Below the pieces are notes generated by a model. That model searched no databases. It saw nothing but the letters and a program-made list of their open reading frames with translations, and was not told where the DNA came from. A stretch of DNA of 64,000 bases from a bacterium (GTDB lineage Bacteria > CAIWAD01), in NCBI GenBank assembly GCA_030429345.1, contig JAUIFJ010000010.1, forward strand, positions 1-64,000, written 5' to 3'. Below, one piece after another: positions 7,890 to 18,108 of this stretch. Each line of letters begins with the position of its first letter. Within the stretch, counting starts at the first letter, position 1. Position numbers and translations under genes: made by a program.

Positions 7890-8996
7890 ATGGCACAGAA
7901 AACCTGGACCCGGAAACGCCGGCAAAAGCGCCAGCGCGAAGAAAGCGACCGCCACCTGCAACGCCAGGAGGCCCGCAAGGCTCGCCAGCTGAAGCAGGGC
8001 AGCGACGAGCTGGACCTGGAAGAAAGCGACGCCCACCTGGACGAGAGCCTCGCCCGCAGCCGCCGTTCGAAGAGCTCCGAAGATGAGGCTCTCGGCGAAG
8101 CCCTGGACGGCCTGGTCCTGCGCTATCACCGCTCGTCCTTCGAGGTCGAAGCCGGCAAGCAGCGCTTTGATTGCCGCACCCGATCGACGACCAGGAGTCC
8201 GCACCCCGACAGCACCCTGGTCGCCGTCGGCGATCGCGTGCTCATCCAGCCCACTCCCGAAGAAGGCGAAGCCGTGATCGTCGAGGTCCTGCCCCGCCGC
8301 AACAAGCTGAGCCGCAGTTCAAAGCTGCACGAGGACATCGAACAGGTCATCGTGGCCAACGTGGACCAGCTGGTCATCATCAGCTCCCTGGCCGAACCCT
8401 ATCCAAAGCCGGGCCTGATCGACCGCTACCTGGTCACCGCTGCCGTCAACGGCTTCGAGCCGCTGATCTGCTTCAACAAGGCGGACCTGGACCCGGACAA
8501 TGTCTACCAGGAACTGCTCGACCTCTACCTGGACCTGGGCTACGCCTGCTTCCGCACCAGCGCCGATAGCGGCGAAGGCCTGGACCGGCTGCGCAAGGCC
8601 CTGGCGGGGAAAAGCTCGGTCTTCAGCGGCCAGTCCGGAGTGGGCAAGTCCAGTCTGCTCAACGCCCTCAACCCGGAACTGGGGCTCAAGGTGGGCGAGA
8701 TCAGTGCATACAATTCCAAGGGACGCCATACGACCACCAATTCCAGCCTGATTTCTTTCAACTTCGGCGGCCATGTCGTCGATACTCCGGGTATCAAGGA
8801 GCTCTCCCTGTGGAATGTGGATGCCGGCAACCTGCAGCAAGGCTTTCCGGAAATCCTCGAGCTGGCGGAGCAGTGCCGCTTCCGCAACTGCAGTCATCGG
8901 CACGAGCCGGACTGCGAGGTGCTGAAGGCACTCGACGAAGGCCGCCTGCATCCCCTGCGCTACCAGAACTACGAGAGCATCCTGGAAAGCCTGTGA
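7890..8996 (+). CDS. rsgA: Ribosome small-subunit-dependent GTPase A
   Basis: 368 residues. RsgA helps late maturation of the 30S subunit in a GTP-dependent way. The GTPase motifs occur in the family's circularly permuted order: NKAD (196-199), then GQSGVGKS (247-254), then DTPG (298-301). A C-terminal zinc knuckle (C-x4-C-x-H-x5-C, CRFRNCSHRHEPDC) follows. An OB-like domain precedes them (about 75-140). The first 65 residues are an unusually long, highly charged extension rich in R, K and E. ATG 7890 is preferred; an in-frame ATG at 7842 would add a hydrophobic stretch. Neither has a clear Shine-Dalgarno. A TACATTCC box at 7875 suggests a very short or absent leader. The next gene starts six bases downstream. 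Confidence 0.93.
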   Translation: MAQKTWTRKRRQKRQREESDRHLQRQEARKARQLKQGSDELDLEESDAHLDESLARSRRSKSSEDEALGEALDGLVLRYHRSSFEVEAGKQRFDCRTRSTTRSPHPDSTLVAVGDRVLIQPTPEEGEAVIVEVLPRRNKLSRSSKLHEDIEQVIVANVDQLVIISSLAEPYPKPGLIDRYLVTAAVNGFEPLICFNKADLDPDNVYQELLDLYLDLGYACFRTSADSGEGLDRLRKALAGKSSVFSGQSGVGKSSLLNALNPELGLKVGEISAYNSKGRHTTTNSSLISFNFGGHVVDTPGIKELSLWNVDAGNLQQGFPEILELAEQCRFRNCSHRHEPDCEVLKALDEGRLHPLRYQNYESILESL

Positions 8997-9002
8997 GGAA
9001 TC

Positions 9003-10402
<1,400 letters not shown>

Positions 10403-10406
<4 letters not shown>

Positions 10407-11818
10407 ACCTGCGCCCGCTCACGCGGATCCTCCTGATCGCCTCTGACCTGGGCATGATCGCGCTCTGTTTCCTCCTTTCCCCCTGCATCCTTTCCCTGCT
10501 CGAAGGCTCCGGACCTTGCCTGGCCAGCCTGGCCCCCGGAGATCCCCTCTTCAAGGTGGCGCTCTTCTGCGCGCTGCTCTGGCTGATTTTCGCCCTGCCC
10601 GAAGGCCTCTACCGCCTGGAGCGACAGCTCTTCTGGAGCGACGTGATGGCCGCGGTGCGCGCCCTGCTGAAGACCGGCGCCCTGCTGCTGGTCCTGCTCT
10701 TCCTTGCGCGGATCGACCTGGACTTCCCTCGTCCCGCCGCCGGCCTGGCCTGGCTGCTGGCGCTCTTCAGTCTGCCCGTGTTGCGCGGCCTGCTGCTCGA
10801 AAGGCTGCTGGCCAAGGGCGGCAAGGCCCTGCTCGTGGGACACGGCACCGGCCTGGCCGAGTTCTGCCAGGCGCGCCTCTCCGGTCGCCTGCGCCGCCGC
10901 CTGGGCGTGATCGGCGCCCTGCGCGAAGACGGTGACACGGCCGGGGAGCTGGAGCTTCCCCTGCCCGTCTTCGGTTCCACGGAGAGCTTCGCCGATCATG
11001 TGATACGCGAGGGCGTAGACACCCTGGTGCTCTGCACGGCGCACCTCTCGCGGGGCCGCCTGCAGGGCCTGCTCAAGCAGATGGCCGGCGCCACGCCGCG
11101 CCTGCTGCTGTATCCGGACGTGGCGGTCATGGAACTCGCCGAGCTGGAGGTGGAGCACCTGGGCGGGCGCACCGTGTTGTGCTACAACCAGAACCTGCAC
11201 AGCCCGGTCAACCAGGCGGTCAAGCGCGCCATCGACATTGCCGGCGCCCTGGTCGGCCTGCTGATCCTCGCCCCGCTGCTGCTCGGCGTCAGCCTGGCCA
11301 TTCGCCTGGATTCTCCGGGCTCGCCGATCTACCGGCATCGGCGCTACGGCCTGGGCCGCAAGTGGATCCACATGATCAAGTTCCGCTCGATGGTCACCAA
11401 CGGCGACGAAGTCCTGGAAAAGCACCTGGCGGAAAACCCCGCGGCCCGCGAGGAGTGGGACGCGCTCTGCAAGCTGAAGGATGATCCGCGTATCACGAAG
11501 ATCGGCGGCTTCATCCGCCGCTGGTCCATTGACGAGCTGCCGCAGATCCTCAACGTGCTCAAGGGCGACATGAGCCTGGTCGGACCGCGCCCGATCAACG
11601 ACGTGGAGTACGGCAAGTACGGCGCCTGGCAAAAGAACTTCATGAGTGTCCGTCCCGGCTTGACTGGTCTCTGGCAGGTCAGCGGCCGCAGCGACATCGA
11701 CTTCGAGGACCGCGTCAAGCTGGACATGTACTACATCCGCAACTGGACGATCTGGATGGACATCCGGATCCTCTTCAAGACGGTGGCGGTGGTGCTGAAG
11801 AGCGAAGGGGCATACTAG
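10403..11818 (+). CDS. WbaP-like undecaprenyl-phosphate sugar phosphotransferase
   Basis: 471 residues. Four hydrophobic segments in the first 135 residues are followed by a CoA-binding-like Rossmann region (about 140-255, KALLVGHGTG). A further membrane segment (about 275-300) leads into the bacterial sugar transferase catalytic domain, with the hallmark pieces KFRSM, RRWSIDELPQ and DMSLVGPRP followed by RPGLTGLWQVSGR. This architecture is that of polyisoprenyl-phosphate hexose-1-phosphate transferases, which start assembly of exopolysaccharide or O-antigen repeats at the inner membrane. It overlaps the NtrC-type regulator by four bases, so the two are made together. Sugar specificity (Glc or Gal) cannot be told. 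Confidence 0.88.
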
Positions 11819-11873
11819 GGAACCAGCGCAGCCACTGCGCGTTGGCGGAAGAGGAGTGGTTTTCTCGCCAGTG

Positions 11874-12014
11874 TCCGCAGCATTCTGCTGCGGCTAGATG
11901 CAAGCACCGCTACGCGGTGCCTTGAGTATCTCCCCTTTATGAACAGTAGTGGCCCCATGCCACACCCGCACCGCATCGCGGTGCTTGCCTGTAGCCGCAG
12001 CAGAATGCTGCGGA
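11874..12014. repeat. Long inverted repeat of nested hairpins (REP/BIME-like)
   Basis: Arms 11874-11920 and 11968-12014 (47 bases each) are inverted copies matching at roughly nine of ten positions. Each arm contains two small hairpins of its own: GCAGCA-TTC-TGCTGC and GCACCGC-TAC-GCGGTGC. Weaker inverted similarity continues outward (GCGTTGGC near 11839; GCCAACGC near 12042). It lies between convergent genes, in the gap 11819-12148, which holds no gene. Confidence 0.85.
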
Positions 12015-12090
12015 TATTGGTATAAGAACCAATACTCTCAAGCCAACGCAAAGCGGCTGGAGTGCCGGGTTGGTCCCCCAGGGGTGAAGA

Positions 12091-12128
12091 AAACGCCCCC
12101 CGCCTCCAATCGGAGGCGGGGGGCGTTT
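12091..12128. terminator. Strong bidirectional terminator
   Basis: A perfect 17-base-pair stem (AAACGCCCCCCGCCTCC and its complement) closes on loop AATC. Runs of A before and T after make it work for both the sugar transferase transcript and the convergent minus-strand gene that ends at 12149. Confidence 0.9.
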
Positions 12129-12148
12129 CGCTTGCGTGATACGCCGTG

Positions 12149-13693
12149 CTACTTCAGCAGCAGCAGGCGCGCGGTTTCCGTCGGGCGGCCTTCGGTACGG
12201 GCGTGCAGGAAGTAGACGCCGCCGGCCAGGTTGCCGGCATCGATCGTCAGGTCGTGCACGCCGGCGGGCAGCGTTTCATCCAGCGGGACAGCGGCCACCT
12301 GGCCGAGCACATTGACCAGGCTCAGCCTCAGCGGGGCGCTGCGGTCCATCGTGATCCGAACAGTCGTCGTCGGATTGAAGGGATTGGGGTGCACGCGCGT
12401 CAGCAGGGGAGTGGCGGGAGCCGGCGCGGGTTCCGTCACGCCGACGATCGGCGTGTTGTTCCGGTACCACTGCAGGGAACCGAATTCCTGGAAGCGCTCG
12501 ACGGTCAGAATGTCCTGGTCCCCGTCGCCGTCCAGGTCGGCCAGGATCTGGTCCAGGGGATACCAGTCCGTATTGGCCAGGATGTCCTGCAGGATGAAGG
12601 CGTCCAGGCTGTCGATGTTCATGTACCAGCCCACGTTCCGCTGCAGGTAGTCGCAAACGATGACGTCTGTCTCACCGTCTTCGTCCAGGTCTCCTGCCGT
12701 GGCGTGCAGCAGGCTTGCGCCCGTAGAGCTGATCAGCTCCTCCGCGCCGATCGGCGCGATGCCCGAGCGGTTCTCGTGCCACACAATGCGCCGCGCCTCC
12801 GCCCTGGCGTGCCGGCTGAGCAGGTCCGGGTCCCCGTCTCCGTCGAAATCCGCGAGTTCCAGCACCACGCCGCCGAAGCCCAGGCTGTCGCGGACTTCGC
12901 TCTGGGCCTCTGTGAAGCCGCCCAGTCCGTCCGGATTGTGATGCACGACCAGGCCGACCTCGGTCGAGAGCACGCTGACCAGCACATCCTGGTCCCCGTC
13001 CAGGTTGATGTCCAGGCACTGCAGGCCCAGCACCGAGGAGCTCGTGTCCGCAGGAATGCTGCTGACCAGGCTGAAGAGAGCCGCTTCGCGATCGACGAAG
13101 ACTCCGCCTTCCTCCTCGAACCAGTGCACATCCATGGCATAGCGCGTGGTGTCATCCACGACGAAGGAGTCCGCCAGGGCCACCAGCAGATCGCCCTGTG
13201 AGTCGCCATCCAGGTCGCCGACCTGCATGGCCGTAATGCGCGCTTCTCCCGGTGCGACGAAGACCGCCGGCTGCTGCGAGAAATTTCCCAGCCCGAAAAC
13301 GTTTTCGAACCAGAAAATGCTGTCGCGGTTCATGGCGATGATGTCGGGACTTTGATCCAGGTTCAAGTCTCCGAGCAGGACCAGGTGCAGCGAATCCAGC
13401 TCGCCGAAAGACGTCCCGATGTCGAAGACGCCCCCGCCTTCGTTGAGGAATTTCATGAAGCTGCCCGGCGCCTCGCTGCTGGCCCGCAGGTGCGCCAGGG
13501 CGTCCATGTCTCCGTCGCCGTCCAGGTCCTCGCAGAACAGGTCGACGATTCCCGTCGGCGTCTCGAAGGCATTGATGTCAAAGGGCCCGCTGAAGGAGAC
13601 GGACTGGGCCATCAGCCCGGAGACCGGCAGGAGGCAGGCCAGGGTCAGGGCGCCGACCGCCGGAAGCGGCAGGCGAAGGGGGGTGAAGTGCAT
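12149..13693 (-). CDS. Secreted VCBS/FG-GAP beta-propeller protein with sorting domain
   Basis: 514 residues from ATG 13693, preceded by GAGAGGAACC. The signal peptide ends near GLMAQ. About seven calcium-loop repeats of the DxDxDG type (DLDGDGDMD, DLDGDSQGD, DINLDGDQD, DFDGDGDPD, DLDEDGETD, DLDGDGDQD) are spaced as in an integrin-like seven-bladed beta-propeller. The last 85 residues start at HPNPFNPTTTVRITM and end RLLLLK, a FlgD-like/type IX-type C-terminal sorting domain. It should be exported across the outer membrane and held at or released from the surface. The ligand is unknown. It has its own terminator on each side. Confidence 0.8.
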   Translation of the reverse strand: MHFTPLRLPLPAVGALTLACLLPVSGLMAQSVSFSGPFDINAFETPTGIVDLFCEDLDGDGDMDALAHLRASSEAPGSFMKFLNEGGGVFDIGTSFGELDSLHLVLLGDLNLDQSPDIIAMNRDSIFWFENVFGLGNFSQQPAVFVAPGEARITAMQVGDLDGDSQGDLLVALADSFVVDDTTRYAMDVHWFEEEGGVFVDREAALFSLVSSIPADTSSSVLGLQCLDINLDGDQDVLVSVLSTEVGLVVHHNPDGLGGFTEAQSEVRDSLGFGGVVLELADFDGDGDPDLLSRHARAEARRIVWHENRSGIAPIGAEELISSTGASLLHATAGDLDEDGETDVIVCDYLQRNVGWYMNIDSLDAFILQDILANTDWYPLDQILADLDGDGDQDILTVERFQEFGSLQWYRNNTPIVGVTEPAPAPATPLLTRVHPNPFNPTTTVRITMDRSAPLRLSLVNVLGQVAAVPLDETLPAGVHDLTIDAGNLAGGVYFLHARTEGRPTETARLLLLK

Positions 13694-13800
13694 GACAGAT
13701 GGTTCCTCTCTGGTTATTGCGAGGGCCATTGTAAGACATTTCGTCCCGCCTTTTCTTGCTCCCAGGCAAGCGGGAGGATTCCAGACCCGGGAAGAGAGAA

Positions 13801-13834
13801 AATCCCCGCGCATCCCGAAGGATGCGCGGGGATT
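13801..13834 (-). terminator. Terminator of the Ig-like secreted protein gene
   Basis: A perfect 15-base-pair stem (AATCCCCGCGCATCC and its complement) with loop CGAA lies 25 bases past the stop at 13860. On the minus strand it is followed by TTTTCTCTCTT. Confidence 0.85.
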
Positions 13835-13859
13835 CGAAGCAGCGATTGTGCCGAAGGGC

Positions 13860-15416
13860 CTACTTGATCAGGACCAGCTTGCGGGTCTGGTTCAGGTCGC
13901 CCTGGCTCAGCGTATAGGTGTAGATGCCGGAGGCCAGCTGCTCGGCGTTGAAGGTCACGCTGTGCTGACCGGCGGCAGTCATTCCCTTCAGCAGGGTGGC
14001 GACCACGGCGCCGTTCAGGTTGCGAACGACCAGGCTGGTCTCGCCCGTTTCGGGCAGGCTGAAGTCAATGTTGGTCACCGGGTTGAAGGGGTTCGGGTAG
14101 TTCTGCGAAAGGCCGAATCCGCCCGGCAGATCGTTGGTCGAAGCGACGCGATCCCACTGGCACAGGGCCACGTTGCTGGTGGCGGGGTTGCCCTGGCTGT
14201 CCATGAAGGAAGCGACGGCACTGTCCAGCCCGACAACCAGACTGCTGTAGCTGAAGCTCGCCTGGCCGGCAGCATTCGTTACCAGCACGCCCGAATTCAG
14301 GCCCGCATTGGGACCGGCGAAGACCTCGATCTCCACGTCGCGGCCGACGACCGGGTTGCCGTCATCATCCTGCAGGGTGGCGGTGAAGGTGTGCGTGTCG
14401 CCGATGAAGCGGGTGTCGAAACCGGGCGTCAGCACGGCGCCTTCGTTGACCACGGCGGCAAAGGTGATCAGCATGTGGGCGGCGAAGATGTTGTCGTCGC
14501 CGGAAGGATTGATCGTATTGACCAGCATCGAGGTGTCGCCGTCGTTGACGAAGCTCGTCACATCGTAGAGCTCGTCGTCGGTGCCGATGCTGTTGGGAAT
14601 GCAGGGATCGCCCTCGAAGGGATCGGCGGGATTGGCGCGGCTGTCGCCGATGCCGCCCACGGTCAGCAGAGCGCCGTTGGCAAATTCGCCGTCATCCGTG
14701 TGGCCGGCGTCGGAGGTCAGGCGCAGGCCGTTGATGTTGACCTGGCTGTTCTGGCAGACCGCCTGGCCCTGGGCGCCGAAGGAAATCGCCAGACCCAGTT
14801 CCATGACTGTGTCCACATCGATGTCGACGGGAGCGCCGAAGCCGATGGAGAAGTTGTCGCCGGTGGTCGACTGGCCGCCGAAGGCCACCACGGCCGTGTT
14901 GACATTGGTCTCCTCGGGATCGTCGAAGATCACGTAGAGCGCGCTGCCGTCGACCTGGGCGCATTCGCCGAGGGTCAGGTCATGAATGCCGGCGGCCAGC
15001 GGGGCCATGATCGGGGCCACGATGCCCGTCACGTCCGCCCAGTGGTTGCTCTGGTTGATCGGTCCCGTGACGATGTTGTCCCAGGCGACGGGCATTCCTT
15101 CAATGGTCATGCAGCCATCGGCGAGCACGGCATTGCTGAAGCCCTGGCTGGCGGTCGCCAGGTAAGCGCCGCGCACGGTCGCGCCATCGCTGGGCTTTTC
15201 GACCTGGATCAAGCCGGTGGCGCTGGTCATGCCCAGGCCATCGGCGGAAATGCTGATGTTGCCGGTCTCGACAATCAGCACATCGCCCAGGCTGCGGTTG
15301 GAGTTCCCGTTCCAGTCCATGTCCGTGGCGCCTACGCCAACGGTGCGGGCGGCCACCAGGCTGCTCAGTCCGATGAGGCCGATGCCGATGCCACCAAGAA
15401 TCGTCTTCGTGTTCAT
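13860..15416 (-). CDS. Secreted protein with Ig-like domain and sorting domain
   Basis: 518 residues from ATG 15416, with AGGGGG six bases before it. An N-terminal signal segment (MNTKTILGGIGIGLIGLSSLVAA) is followed by a 300-residue region of unrecognised family rich in N, D and G with few charged pairs. An invasin/Big_1-like Ig domain follows (about 335-420; TFTATLQDDDGNPV, AAGQASFSYSS). The C-terminal sorting domain (about 430-518) begins NYPNPFNPVTNIDF and ends KLVLIK. This is a surface-exported protein, perhaps adhesive or structural. No enzyme motif is visible. It is transcribed alone, facing dapF across 255 bases without other features. Confidence 0.7.
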   Translation of the reverse strand: MNTKTILGGIGIGLIGLSSLVAARTVGVGATDMDWNGNSNRSLGDVLIVETGNISISADGLGMTSATGLIQVEKPSDGATVRGAYLATASQGFSNAVLADGCMTIEGMPVAWDNIVTGPINQSNHWADVTGIVAPIMAPLAAGIHDLTLGECAQVDGSALYVIFDDPEETNVNTAVVAFGGQSTTGDNFSIGFGAPVDIDVDTVMELGLAISFGAQGQAVCQNSQVNINGLRLTSDAGHTDDGEFANGALLTVGGIGDSRANPADPFEGDPCIPNSIGTDDELYDVTSFVNDGDTSMLVNTINPSGDDNIFAAHMLITFAAVVNEGAVLTPGFDTRFIGDTHTFTATLQDDDGNPVVGRDVEIEVFAGPNAGLNSGVLVTNAAGQASFSYSSLVVGLDSAVASFMDSQGNPATSNVALCQWDRVASTNDLPGGFGLSQNYPNPFNPVTNIDFSLPETGETSLVVRNLNGAVVATLLKGMTAAGQHSVTFNAEQLASGIYTYTLSQGDLNQTRKLVLIK

Positions 15417-15671
15417 GAATCCCCCTGTAGAAGAAATGCTTTGGACCCTTCGAGAGCTTCACTGTCTCCTGAAGGATCCTGTTGGATTAAGTCGGTTCGT
15501 GTCAGGTCACCCGCCAAAGGGGAGACCTTGATTTTGCTACGGGGGGAATCAGCAAAACTGATGCCATTCGCTAACTACTTCAAGAACAAAGCTGGAATCG
15601 CAGTTGTTTGCCAGATTTGACGATATCAAGACGAAGACGATGACGGATTCTGGACACTTCTTGTCTGGGCC

Positions 15672-16514
15672 TCAGTCGGAGAAGGCCGACGAAGCATTCG
15701 CAGGTGCAGTGCAGCGGCCTTCAAAGCTGCGATGGATGGAACCGCTGAAGGCCCATTGTCCGTCCAGCAGTTCCACAACCAAAGGACCTCCGGGCATGTG
15801 GCAGGTGACCGGCAGCTGAACCAGGCCCTGTTCGCGCAGCAGTACCGCGACCGCCACGCAGCCCGTTCCGCAGCCTTCTGTTTCGGCCTCGACGCCCTTT
15901 TCCCAGGCGCGCACGATCAGGTTCCCCGCATCCCTGCGTTCCACGAGGATCACATTGCTGCCCTCATCTCCGAAGGCCGGCCAGTGGCGCGCCGCGCTTC
16001 CGATTCGTGCCAGGTCCAGCTCCGCGGCGTGCTCCGTGTTCAGCACGCAATGCGGAACCCCCGCGCGCAGATAGCCCAGAAACTGCGCCGGACGGATGGC
16101 GGCGACGAAGGCCGCCGAAGCCTCCAGTTCCGCGCTGAGCTCCGTCTCACGCCGAATGTCGCCCAGGCGCAGCAGACTGCTTTCCTGGCGGAACTCCACG
16201 CGCTGCAGGCCGGCGCGCGTGCTGAAGGCGGTCTCCCTGTCACACAGCTTCAGCTCGCGGGCGAACTGGGCACAGGCCCGCGCCCCGTTGCCGCACATGA
16301 AGGCCTCGCTGCCGTCCGGGTTGAAGATCCGCATGTGGAAATCGGCCGTTTCGGAGGACTCGACCAGCAGCAGGCCATCGGCCCCGACGCCCCTCCGGCG
16401 GTCGCAGAGCGCCGTGATCCACGCCCGCTCTTCTCCCGACAGCAGCCGGCGACGGTTGTCGATGGCGATGAAATCGTTGCCGTTGGCGCAATACTTGGTG
16501 AAGGGGATCTTCAT
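15672..16514 (-). CDS. dapF: Diaminopimelate epimerase
   Basis: 280 residues. DapF interconverts LL- and meso-diaminopimelate, the last racemisation before lysine and peptidoglycan crosslink synthesis; it is cytosolic and cofactor-free. The two catalytic cysteines are present: Cys74 in MCGNGAR and Cys215 in EGCGTG. The N-terminal NGNDFI (11-16) is also present. Length is normal for the family. The start has GGAAGGCGAGAG upstream. It lies 31 bases after murC on the same strand, so the pair forms a cell-wall precursor operon. Confidence 0.95.
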   Translation of the reverse strand: MKIPFTKYCANGNDFIAIDNRRRLLSGEERAWITALCDRRRGVGADGLLLVESSETADFHMRIFNPDGSEAFMCGNGARACAQFARELKLCDRETAFSTRAGLQRVEFRQESSLLRLGDIRRETELSAELEASAAFVAAIRPAQFLGYLRAGVPHCVLNTEHAAELDLARIGSAARHWPAFGDEGSNVILVERRDAGNLIVRAWEKGVEAETEGCGTGCVAVAVLLREQGLVQLPVTCHMPGGPLVVELLDGQWAFSGSIHRSFEGRCTAPANASSAFSD

Positions 16515-16545
16515 GGCTCTCGCCTTCCGTGTGATATCCGGATGC

Positions 16546-17919
16546 TCAGGCGCGGGCCAGCAGGTCGGCCAGCCGCTGATGAATGTGGTACAGGTCCCCG
16601 GCGCCCGCCGTGACCACGACTTCGCTTTCCCCCAGCGGCAGCAGGGCCCGCGATAGCCCGTCCCAGTCGTCTACGGCGCGCGCGCAGGGGTGGTTCCCGA
16701 GCCAGGGGAGGAAGCTGCGGTGATCCACGCCGGGCAGCGGTCGTTCGCGCGCGGGGAAGACGGGCCAGGTGAAGACGCGGTCCGCCGCGGACAGGGCCCG
16801 GGCGGTCTCCTCGGCGAAGGCCTCGACCCGGCTGAAGGTGTGCGGCTGGTGGATCACCGTGACACGTCGATAGCCCATTTCGCGCACCGAGTCGATCAGC
16901 GCCGCCAGTTCGCTCGGATGATGGGCATAGTCGTCGATCAGGGTCCTGCGACCGTTGCTCCACAAGGTCTGCAGTCTTCTGCGCAGGCCGGGGAAGCTCT
17001 CCAGGCCGCGCACGACGGCGGCCATGTCCAGGCCCAGCTCCTCGTGCCGTTCGGCGCACCAGGCCAGGCAGAGGGCCGCGTTGAGCCGGTTGTGCTCGCC
17101 GGCCATCGGCGGGCGGAAGGCCCAGTCCAGGTCCGGCGTATCACGGTGTCTCAGCCGGCAGGCCTCGCCGTCTCCTGCGAGGATCCAGTCGCAGGAGGCG
17201 GCGCGTCCCACACACGCCGATCCCGCCCCCGGTCTCCAGGGAAGCGATTCGGGGTCTGCGTGGGCCTGCTGCAGGATCCTGCCCTCCGGCAGGCGGTCGG
17301 CCAGCTCCTGCATGGCCTCGTAGAGGTCCTCGGGCCGGGGGTAGATGTCCACGTGGTCCCAGTCGAGCCGTGTGACAAGCAGGTGGCCCGGATGCAGGGT
17401 CAGGAAGCTGCGGTCGTATTCGTCGGCCTCCAGCACCAGCAGGTCGCTCCCGCCCAGGTGTCCGGCGGGAAGCCCCTGCAGCTGGGCGCCCACGAACCAG
17501 CCCGGGTCGGCGCCGGCGGCGTGCAGCGTGTGCGCCAGCATGGCGCTGACGGTGGTCTTGCCGTGCGTGCCCGCGACGGCGATGCTGTGCGGGCGGCGTC
17601 CCAGCAGTCCAAGCAGCTCGCTGCGCTTGAGCAGCGGCAGGCCCCGGGAGAGGGCGTCGCGGATTTCCGGGTGGTCCAGGGGCATGGCGGCCGTGCGGAT
17701 CACGAGGCCCGGCGGCGGGCTTTGGGGCACGGCCTGCTGGACGAGGGCGAGCTCGATTCCCTTCTCGCGCAGTTCCCGTGTGACGGCGGTCTCCTCGCGG
17801 TCGGATCCTGTCACACGGAATCCGCGCTCGTGCAGCGCCAGGGCAAGGGCGCTCATGCCCGCGCCTCCGATGCCGCAGAAGTGGATGTGCCGGGGCAGCT
17901 GCTCCGGGGACTCGAACAT
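16546..17919 (-). CDS. murC: UDP-N-acetylmuramate--L-alanine ligase
   Basis: 457 residues from ATG 17919 (ribosome-binding site AAGGGAAG). It adds L-Ala to UDP-MurNAc using ATP, the first amino-acid step of peptidoglycan stem synthesis. The N-terminal Rossmann motif is GIGGAGMS (16-23), the ATP-binding loop is GTHGKT (117-122), and EADEYDRSF and a late DDYAHHPSE segment are typical of Mur ligases. The N-terminal motif favours MurC over the recycling ligase Mpl. It stands outside a classical dcw cluster, paired only with dapF. Confidence 0.93.
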   Translation of the reverse strand: MFESPEQLPRHIHFCGIGGAGMSALALALHERGFRVTGSDREETAVTRELREKGIELALVQQAVPQSPPPGLVIRTAAMPLDHPEIRDALSRGLPLLKRSELLGLLGRRPHSIAVAGTHGKTTVSAMLAHTLHAAGADPGWFVGAQLQGLPAGHLGGSDLLVLEADEYDRSFLTLHPGHLLVTRLDWDHVDIYPRPEDLYEAMQELADRLPEGRILQQAHADPESLPWRPGAGSACVGRAASCDWILAGDGEACRLRHRDTPDLDWAFRPPMAGEHNRLNAALCLAWCAERHEELGLDMAAVVRGLESFPGLRRRLQTLWSNGRRTLIDDYAHHPSELAALIDSVREMGYRRVTVIHQPHTFSRVEAFAEETARALSAADRVFTWPVFPARERPLPGVDHRSFLPWLGNHPCARAVDDWDGLSRALLPLGESEVVVTAGAGDLYHIHQRLADLLARA

Positions 17920-18108
17920 GGCTTCCCTTTCCGGATTACGGCCCAACTTATGGAAGAGGGATCACAGGCACACGGCCTGCCCGTCCTAACCGCTGGACAT
18001 TCCGGCAGAAGCCGCATCCTGTCTTCCGCACCAGCCGGCTCGGCGGCCAGGGGGCGCGGGGACCCTCATTCCGCTTCGATCGGCCCTCCCGGCTCCCTAG
18101 CTTGCGGC

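Noticed and set aside
18098-18105. TAGCTTGC as a promoter box for the second activator gene
   Set aside because: It would place the transcription start after the chosen ATG; probably coincidence.
16690-18108. A 1007-codon version of the second sigma-54 activator
   Set aside because: The extra 473 codons run antisense through murC; the regulatory protein proper begins near 18109.
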